The translations under genes were made by a program, and so were the position numbers. A DNA stretch of 64,000 bases from an uncultured Lachnospiraceae bacterium (GTDB lineage Bacteria; Bacillota; Clostridia; Lachnospirales; Lachnospiraceae). Below, in pieces: positions 59,219 to 64,000 of the stretch. Below the pieces are notes generated by a model, which saw only the letters and a list, made by a program, of their open reading frames with translations, ran no database searches and had not been told where the DNA came from. Numbering within the stretch: the stretch's first letter is position 1; each line of letters starts with the position of its first letter. Location of the stretch: positions 67,934-131,933 of the forward strand of contig CANOCU010000003.1 of assembly GCA_947564645.1 (NCBI GenBank), written 5' to 3'.

Positions 59219-60680
59219 TCGGCGTCACCCCGTAGCGTTTTACAAAGATCTGGCTGAAATAAGATACGTTCTCATATCCCACCATCAGACTCACGTCCTT
59301 CACCTTCAAAGACTTGTCCCGCAGAAACACACACGCTTTCTGCAGCCGGAAGTCCGTCATATATTCCAGGATCGTCTGCCCCGTTCCGGCCTTGAAAAGG
59401 CTTCTTAAGTAATTAGGAGACAGGCGGATCCCCTCTGCCATTTCCTCCACACTGCACACATGCATATAATTTTTCTCCAGATAATCCTTCACCCACATCG
59501 TGACATAATAGTTGGGGTTCTCCCGCTGTCTGTCAAAAAAGTGGCACAGCGCTTCTACATACTGCCGCAGCGCATCCTGTACTTCCACAAAAAATCCGGT
59601 ATTCCAGATCCGAAGTTCCGGCTTGTCCTTCCTCTTTTCCATCTCCTCCATCAACGCCGCATGATCCAGTTCCAGCCTGTTATACAGATTCAGATACAAC
59701 CCATAGGCCTCTCTCTGGCAATCCTCCCTGCTCAGCGCGCGCAATTCCTCCATACATGCGGCAAGTGCCTCTTCCGCCGGCTCCGAAATACCCCCTCCCA
59801 AAATGCTTTGACATAATTTCTGTCCCTTCTGATTCCACCGCTCTCTGTCGAATCTTCCGCCGCGGTCTTCTGCCCTGCCTTCTATACGAAGCAGTTCCCC
59901 CGGCGTCCCATAAAACATCCTGTCTCTGTAGCTGAGCAGAATATCCGTATGTGCTTTCATATCCGCAAGCGAAACCTTATCTCCAAACCAGGCTGCGCTT
60001 CCTCTCCCGTCCAATACCGTCACAATCCGTCCTGCCGCATCCGCGAAGGAGACATATCCGTGCAGAACCACTACGATCAGGCTGTCCACGCAGAATGCGT
60101 GACGTACTTCCGTAAGCTCCTCTATCCACATCGTCGCTTTCTCGTCCGCGTTCCCATAAACTGCCAACAGACCAAAAGCCTTTTCGTCTGCCGGAACGGA
60201 AAGATATTTCCGGCCAAATTCCTCCAGATCCGCCCCTTCCTGCTCGCACACCATGGCAAACACCTGGCCGGAGGCCAGTTCCACGGAACGCTCTGCCATC
60301 CGCTCCTTCTCCAATTGTTCCCGGATACGCACGATCAGGGCTTCCACCTCATCTACACGGAAAGGCTTCAGGATATAGTCTATCGCCTGCACCTGGAAAG
60401 CCGACTTCATATACTCGAAATTGTCATATCCCGTCAGAAAAACAATCTTGCACCCGAATCCCTCTTCCCTTGCCCGCTTCGACAGCTCGATCCCGTTCAT
60501 CACCGGAAGCTGGATATCCGTGATCATGATATCCGGATCGTGCTCCTCCAGACACTCCAACGCCGTCCTGCCATTTCGGGCCGTGTAAACTCTCGACGCC
60601 CCAAGCTTCTTCCAGTCCACATAATCCCGCAGCGTTTCTAACTCCAGTTTCTCATCCTCTACCAGTAAAATACTGAACAT
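59196..60680 (-). CDS. YesN-type response regulator with AraC output domain
   Basis: About 494 residues. The receiver domain has FSILLVEDEKLELETLRDYV with acidic-pocket residues, and DIMITDIQLPVMNGIELSKR with the phospho-acceptor Asp; LTGYDNFEYMKSA and YILKPFRVDEVEA complete it. The middle is of unknown fold. The C-terminus is an AraC pair of helix-turn-helix motifs: VEEMAEGIRLSPNYLRSLFK, then VKDVSLMVGYENVSYFSQIF and FVKRYGVTPNEYRK. I start at 60680, just after GGGGAGGG. It should act with the overlapping sensor kinase gene. Confidence 0.93.
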   Translation of the reverse strand: MFSILLVEDEKLELETLRDYVDWKKLGASRVYTARNGRTALECLEEHDPDIMITDIQLPVMNGIELSKRAREEGFGCKIVFLTGYDNFEYMKSAFQVQAIDYILKPFRVDEVEALIVRIREQLEKERMAERSVELASGQVFAMVCEQEGADLEEFGRKYLSVPADEKAFGLLAVYGNADEKATMWIEELTEVRHAFCVDSLIVVVLHGYVSFADAAGRIVTVLDGRGSAAWFGDKVSLADMKAHTDILLSYRDRMFYGTPGELLRIEGRAEDRGGRFDRERWNQKGQKLCQSILGGGISEPAEEALAACMEELRALSREDCQREAYGLYLNLYNRLELDHAALMEEMEKRKDKPELRIWNTGFFVEVQDALRQYVEALCHFFDRQRENPNYYVTMWVKDYLEKNYMHVCSVEEMAEGIRLSPNYLRSLFKAGTGQTILEYMTDFRLQKACVFLRDKSLKVKDVSLMVGYENVSYFSQIFVKRYGVTPNEYRKMV

Positions 60681-60992
60681 GTACCCTCCCCTCATCGTCC
60701 CTGTACCCCATGTCAATTCCAACACCAATACTCATGACTCATGTTATACATGTTAGACCCCTTCTTCCCCTCCTGCGACAATATCGTTGTTGGTTTTCTT
60801 TTATTATACTCTCATTTACAGGTTTTGCGGGAAATAAAAAAGTACAGCTCTTTTGCGGCATTCGCCAAATATTTATGCAGGCACGTCGCCCGACACATTG
60901 CTCGCAGAAATAAATGAACAGCAAAATACCCTCTCTCACTTGTTTTCACAGGTCAGGAGGGTATTTTCTATTAATCTTATCTTTTTCTGCTG
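60681..60992. other. Intergenic region between the response regulator and rhaD
   Basis: The 312 bases hold no gene that I can support. A terminator for rhaD lies at 60923-60967. On the minus strand a TATAAT at 60803-60808 may be the -10 of the response-regulator gene, but no good -35 is seen at 17 bases. Confidence 0.5.
60923..60967 (-). terminator. Intrinsic terminator after rhaD
   Basis: AAAATACCCTC pairs with GAGGGTATTTT across a 23-base loop, with T on the outside in both directions. It lies 26 bases after the rhaD stop. Confidence 0.75.
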
Positions 60993-61820
60993 CTATTTCT
61001 CATAAAGAAACCTCTCCGGCAGCGTCACCTTGAAATCCACTGCCAGATCACGGAAATTCTGCGGTATGATAGTCTGCAGCTTATCCGACCGCATGGAGAG
61101 CATCTTCACCAGGATCTCTGCCGATTTCTCCACCGTATGCATCAGGCCGAAGGTCAGGTCGAAATCCTCGCCGGATGCGAACATACCATGGTGAGCCCAG
61201 ATCGCCACGTCATATTTCTTCATCAATTCACTGGTGGCCACCGCAATATCCCTTCCTCCCGGAACCATCCATCCCACGACGCCGATGCCGTCCGGAAATA
61301 CCACCGGACACTCCGTCGCCATCTCCCACAGTTCCCTCGTAAAAACCTCATCCTCAAGGGGCAGAACGAAGGTCAGCGCGATCACGTTTGTCGTATGGGC
61401 ATGATAGATCACGCGGTGTTTCCCGCCGGTAGCCTGCATCTTCACCTCATGGTTCATCAAATGGCTGGGCAGTTCACTGGTAGGTCTTCCTCCGTTCACC
61501 AACCCCCAACAGATACGATAATCTTCACCCTTCTCATCGATCTCCACGATGGCGAGCGAATCTTCCGGATCTAAGATCACATTGCGGAAATACTTTCCGC
61601 TGCCCGTCACCAGGAAATATTCTCCCGCCAGTTTCGGTACCGATGTGCCGATCGCTTTCCATTCGCCGTCCGTCTTTAATTCTTCCTTTACGGACTCTGC
61701 CTCCTCCTTTTTCATACGGTAGCTCAGATTGCCGCCGTTTCTCTCATGCCAGCCCTGCTCCCAGCCGTCGTTACACATTCTGATAAAACCCTGTACAAAT
61801 TTTGCTTCTAAGACTTTCAT
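60993..61820 (-). CDS. rhaD: Rhamnulose-1-phosphate aldolase
   Basis: A 275-residue class II aldolase. WHERNGGNLSYRM is the family start, EYFLVTGSGKYFRNV follows, then GGRPTSELPSHLMNHE with the catalytic Glu, HRVIYHAHTTNVIALTF with two zinc-binding His, and VAIWAHHGMFASGEDF with the third. The enzyme cleaves L-rhamnulose-1-phosphate to DHAP and L-lactaldehyde. It lies after rhaA with 76 bases between them, and that gap holds a copy of the 35-bp inverted repeat. Confidence 0.93.
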   Translation of the reverse strand: MKVLEAKFVQGFIRMCNDGWEQGWHERNGGNLSYRMKKEEAESVKEELKTDGEWKAIGTSVPKLAGEYFLVTGSGKYFRNVILDPEDSLAIVEIDEKGEDYRICWGLVNGGRPTSELPSHLMNHEVKMQATGGKHRVIYHAHTTNVIALTFVLPLEDEVFTRELWEMATECPVVFPDGIGVVGWMVPGGRDIAVATSELMKKYDVAIWAHHGMFASGEDFDLTFGLMHTVEKSAEILVKMLSMRSDKLQTIIPQNFRDLAVDFKVTLPERFLYEK

Positions 61821-61860
61821 ATTGTCCTCCGTTCCTGCTCCGCCTGCGAATTAATTATTT

Positions 61861-61895
61861 TAAAGTTAACGAAATCTGTTATGTCGTTCACTATA
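61861..61895 (-). promoter_or_regulatory. 35-bp inverted-repeat element, copy 4 (between rhaA and rhaD)
   Basis: TAAAGTTAACGA and TCGTTCACTATA flank an 11-base spacer. It fills most of the rhaA-rhaD gap and ends 40 bases before the rhaD start. It is related to the copies before larE and before oleate hydratase. Confidence 0.6.
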
Positions 61896-61896
61896 C

Positions 61897-63156
61897 CTAT
61901 TTACGTTTACGCAGCACTTCCTCTTCGTATTTGCGCACTTCGCCAAACAGATCGAAATCGCCCGGCACACCGCTCTGCTCGCAATAATAGTTCCACACAT
62001 CCCCAAAAGGCAGCATCTTCACCGCCTCCTGCGTCGCCATCAGTTCCGTAAAGCGGCTTTCGTCCTGCAGCTTCTTTAACCGCTCATTGGGCGTACACAG
62101 CGCCATCATCAGCGCTTTCTGGAAGCTCCTCATGCCTACAGCCCACGCGGATACGCGGTTGATGCTGGCGTCGAAGTAATCCAGGGCGATATAGACACGG
62201 TCCAGAGCGTTGCAGCGCACGATCTCCTTCGCGATCTCCTTCGTCTCGTCATCCAAAAGCAATACATGATCGGAATCCCAGCGAACGCCCCTCGTCACAT
62301 GGAGAGCAATCTCCGGATAGAAGCAGAGCATCGCCGGAATCTTATCCGATACCAGTTCCGTAGGATGATAGTGCCCGTTATCCATCAGCGGCAGACAGCC
62401 CTCATTCATGGCCGCCAGAGACAGCGCAAACTCGGCGGATCCCGCCGTATAGGACTCCACGCCGATGCCGAACACCTTGGACTCCACGCAGGGTTTTACC
62501 TTCGTCCTGTCATATGGCTCGGAGAGGATCTCCTCGATGGACTCCTTATAACGCATCCTGGGCCCCATACGATCTGCCGGCACATCCTTGAAACCGTCGC
62601 CCGTCCAGATATTCATCACACAGGGAACGCCCGTCTCCTGCGCAAAGTACTGTGAGATGCGGATGCACGCCTTGCCATGCTCGATCCAGAACTTACGGAC
62701 TTCCGGATCGGGACTGGAGAGCGTAAGCCCGTCCTTCACCATCGGATGTGAGAAAAAGGTGGGATTGAAATCCAGGCCCATACCCTTCTCTTTTGCAAAA
62801 GCAACCCACTTCGCAAAATGCTTCGGCTCCAGCTTGTCACGATCCGCATGTTCACCCTCTTCAAAAATCGCATAGCACGCATGCACATTGATCTTCTTTT
62901 TGCCCGGAATCATGGAAATCGCCTTGTCCATATCCGCCATCAATTCCTCCGGCGTCCTCGCCTTGCCCGGGTAATCTCCCGTGGTCTGAATGCCGCCGGT
63001 CAGCGGGCCGTCATGGTCGAATCCGATCACATCATCCCCCTGCCAGCAGTGCATGGAAACCGGCACCTTCTTCAAGGTCTCAAGGGCAGCATCCGTATCC
63101 ACCCCGATCGCCGCAAATACTTCTTTTGCAGATTCGTACTTTTCTGTTTTTGTCAT
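61897..63156 (-). CDS. rhaA: L-Rhamnose isomerase
   Basis: A 419-residue isomerase. VPVSMHCWQGDDVIGFDHDG is the RhaA signature; KKINVHACYAIFEEGEHADR, MGLDFNPTFFSHPMVKDGLT with metal-site residues, and MRYKESIEEILSEPYDRTKV follow; DNGHYHPTELVSDKIPAMLC and RGVRWDSDHVLLLDDETKEI carry more metal ligands. It converts L-rhamnose to L-rhamnulose. It follows rhaB on the same strand. The start has AAAAGGAG upstream. Confidence 0.96.
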   Translation of the reverse strand: MTKTEKYESAKEVFAAIGVDTDAALETLKKVPVSMHCWQGDDVIGFDHDGPLTGGIQTTGDYPGKARTPEELMADMDKAISMIPGKKKINVHACYAIFEEGEHADRDKLEPKHFAKWVAFAKEKGMGLDFNPTFFSHPMVKDGLTLSSPDPEVRKFWIEHGKACIRISQYFAQETGVPCVMNIWTGDGFKDVPADRMGPRMRYKESIEEILSEPYDRTKVKPCVESKVFGIGVESYTAGSAEFALSLAAMNEGCLPLMDNGHYHPTELVSDKIPAMLCFYPEIALHVTRGVRWDSDHVLLLDDETKEIAKEIVRCNALDRVYIALDYFDASINRVSAWAVGMRSFQKALMMALCTPNERLKKLQDESRFTELMATQEAVKMLPFGDVWNYYCEQSGVPGDFDLFGEVRKYEEEVLRKRK

Positions 63157-63248
63157 GTCTTGTTCTCCTTTTTCTATTTTAAATTTTCATTTTGAATCCT
63201 ACCTTCATCCATCAAGCTATGGCAGACAACTTACATTGTTCAATGACA

Positions 63249-63322
63249 GCTCGAACGGAAGTCAATTTCTTAAGAAGCCCCTTAAAAAGCGCGGCGACGA
63301 AGACTTTGACTTCCGCTCGAGC
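63249..63322. repeat. Long inverted repeat in the rhaB-rhaA gap
   Basis: GCTCGAACGGAAGTCAA (63249-63265) pairs with TTGACTTCCGCTCGAGC (63306-63322), 17 positions with one mismatch that would be a G-U pair in RNA, around a 40-base loop. It lies between the stop of rhaB and the start of rhaA. It is not followed by a T-run. It may stabilise or divide the transcript. Confidence 0.7.
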
Positions 63323-63341
63323 GTCCGCTGCCACTACCTAA

Positions 63342-64000
63342 TCATTCATACCTCTGAATCTCAAACGACTCCGCCACACACTTTCTTGCCTCTGCCAGTC
63401 CTTCCAGCTCTCCGGCCGCGATCATCTGCGCCATGATATTGCCGATCGCCGTGGCTTCCCCCGGCCCTGCATAGACCGTCCTGCCCGTAGCCTGCGCCGT
63501 CAACACATTCAGATACGCCGCATTGGCCCCGCCGCCGATCACATGAATGCTGTCGTAAGACTTCCCGGTATTAACCTCAATCTCCCGCACGGTCCTTCCG
63601 TAACACTGCGCCAGGCTCCGGTAGATCACACGGGCGATCTCTCCCGGCGTCTCGGGCGCTTTCTGTCCTGTTCCGGCACAGTAATCCTGAATTGCCTGTA
63701 TCATGCTTTCCGGCGCCAGGAAACAGTCATCGTTTGCATCCACCAGCGACGTAATCTCCTGCTCCTGCGCCATCTGGCAAAGCTGCGCAAAAGAATATCT
63801 GTCCTGCAACTCATGTCGTACCGACTGGATCATCCAAAGACCCATGATATTTTTCAGATAGCGGAACCGATAGTCATATCCGCCTTCGTTGGTGAAATTG
63901 GCCTTCCTGCTCTCCTCCCTGCAGTCCGCTTCCGGCAGCTCCACCCCCATTAACGACCATGTACCGGAGCTGATATACAGCCCGTCTCCCACCGCCTTCG
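63342..64000 (-). CDS. rhaB: Rhamnulokinase, C-terminal part (cut by window edge)
   Basis: About 219 residues of the C-terminal half of an FGGY kinase run off the right edge. AVGDGLYISSGTWSLMGVEL is the conserved region of rhamnulokinases, NEGGYDYRFRYLKNIMGLWM is characteristic of RhaB, and IHVIGGGANAAYLNVLTAQA with AGPGEATAIGNIMAQMIA are the FGGY ATPase signature. The enzyme phosphorylates L-rhamnulose at O-1. It is the first visible gene of the rhamnose operon here. Confidence 0.92.
   Translation of the reverse strand, partial: KAVGDGLYISSGTWSLMGVELPEADCREESRKANFTNEGGYDYRFRYLKNIMGLWMIQSVRHELQDRYSFAQLCQMAQEQEITSLVDANDDCFLAPESMIQAIQDYCAGTGQKAPETPGEIARVIYRSLAQCYGRTVREIEVNTGKSYDSIHVIGGGANAAYLNVLTAQATGRTVYAGPGEATAIGNIMAQMIAAGELEGLAEARKCVAESFEIQRYE

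Noticed and set aside
1..64000. CRISPR arrays, tRNA or rRNA genes
   Set aside because: I looked for regularly spaced direct repeats and for tRNA T-arm signatures and saw none that hold up.

Overview
The window looks like a chromosome segment of an anaerobic, motile, gut-type Firmicute, most likely a Lachnospiraceae relative. The evidence is the mix of 4-hydroxybutyrate fermentation, a Lachnospiraceae-like flagellin, a YesMN two-component pair next to an LplB-type permease, rhaBAD, and strong AGGAGG ribosome sites. Every confident intact gene is on the minus strand. Bases 1 to about 15.8 kb are visibly AT-rich, while the sequence right of about 25.7 kb is much GC-richer, so the glycan region looks acquired.

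Region 1 (1-15.8 kb) is a surface-glycan cluster. It holds four family 2 glycosyltransferases (one cut by the window edge), a WbsX-like protein, a methyltransferase, a radical SAM protein beside a probable beta-propeller, an SGNH hydrolase gene split at a poly-G tract, and a three-gene module for a 2-deoxysugar nucleotide (2,3-dehydratase, 4-ketoreductase, Gfo/Idh/MocA ketoreductase). An 835-residue protein with a sulfotransferase-like C-terminus heads this part.

Region 2 (16.2-21.5 kb) is the main discovery candidate. Five consecutive genes match, in type and size, the Campylobacter jejuni O-methyl phosphoramidate (MeOPN) capsule pathway: L-glutamine kinase, methyltransferase, glutamine-amidotransferase-type hydrolase, cytidylyltransferase and an APS-kinase-like CDP-phosphoramidate kinase. 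Automatic annotation would call them PEP synthase, GMP-synthase-like, nucleotidyltransferase and adenylylsulfate kinase. A conserved leader (sequence box plus terminator hairpin) precedes both this operon and the 835-residue gene, which suggests shared control.

Region 3 (21.6-25.8 kb) carries a DprA-like/phosphoribosyltransferase pair and an insertion-sequence graveyard. An IS256-type element with a frameshifted transposase interrupts cysD after 36 codons.

Region 4 (25.7-35.3 kb) has a CDP-glycerol-transferase-like protein, flagellin, a ferritin-like protein, oleate hydratase with a TetR regulator, a hybrid sensor kinase and a small MGMT. Region 5 (35.3-43.7 kb) is a nickel/peptide-type ABC transporter followed, in coordinate order, by larC, larB and larE of nickel-pincer cofactor synthesis. 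Region 6 (44.0-48.2 kb) is a fructose operon: fruK, fruA, an HPr that lacks the regulatory serine, and a DeoR regulator. Region 7 (48.5-55.5 kb) is a 4-hydroxybutyrate to crotonyl-CoA operon. Region 8 (55.5-64 kb) has a permease/CaiB chimera, a YesMN system and rhaD, rhaA and partial rhaB.

All functional assignments come from reading motifs and remembered family features. No database search was run.
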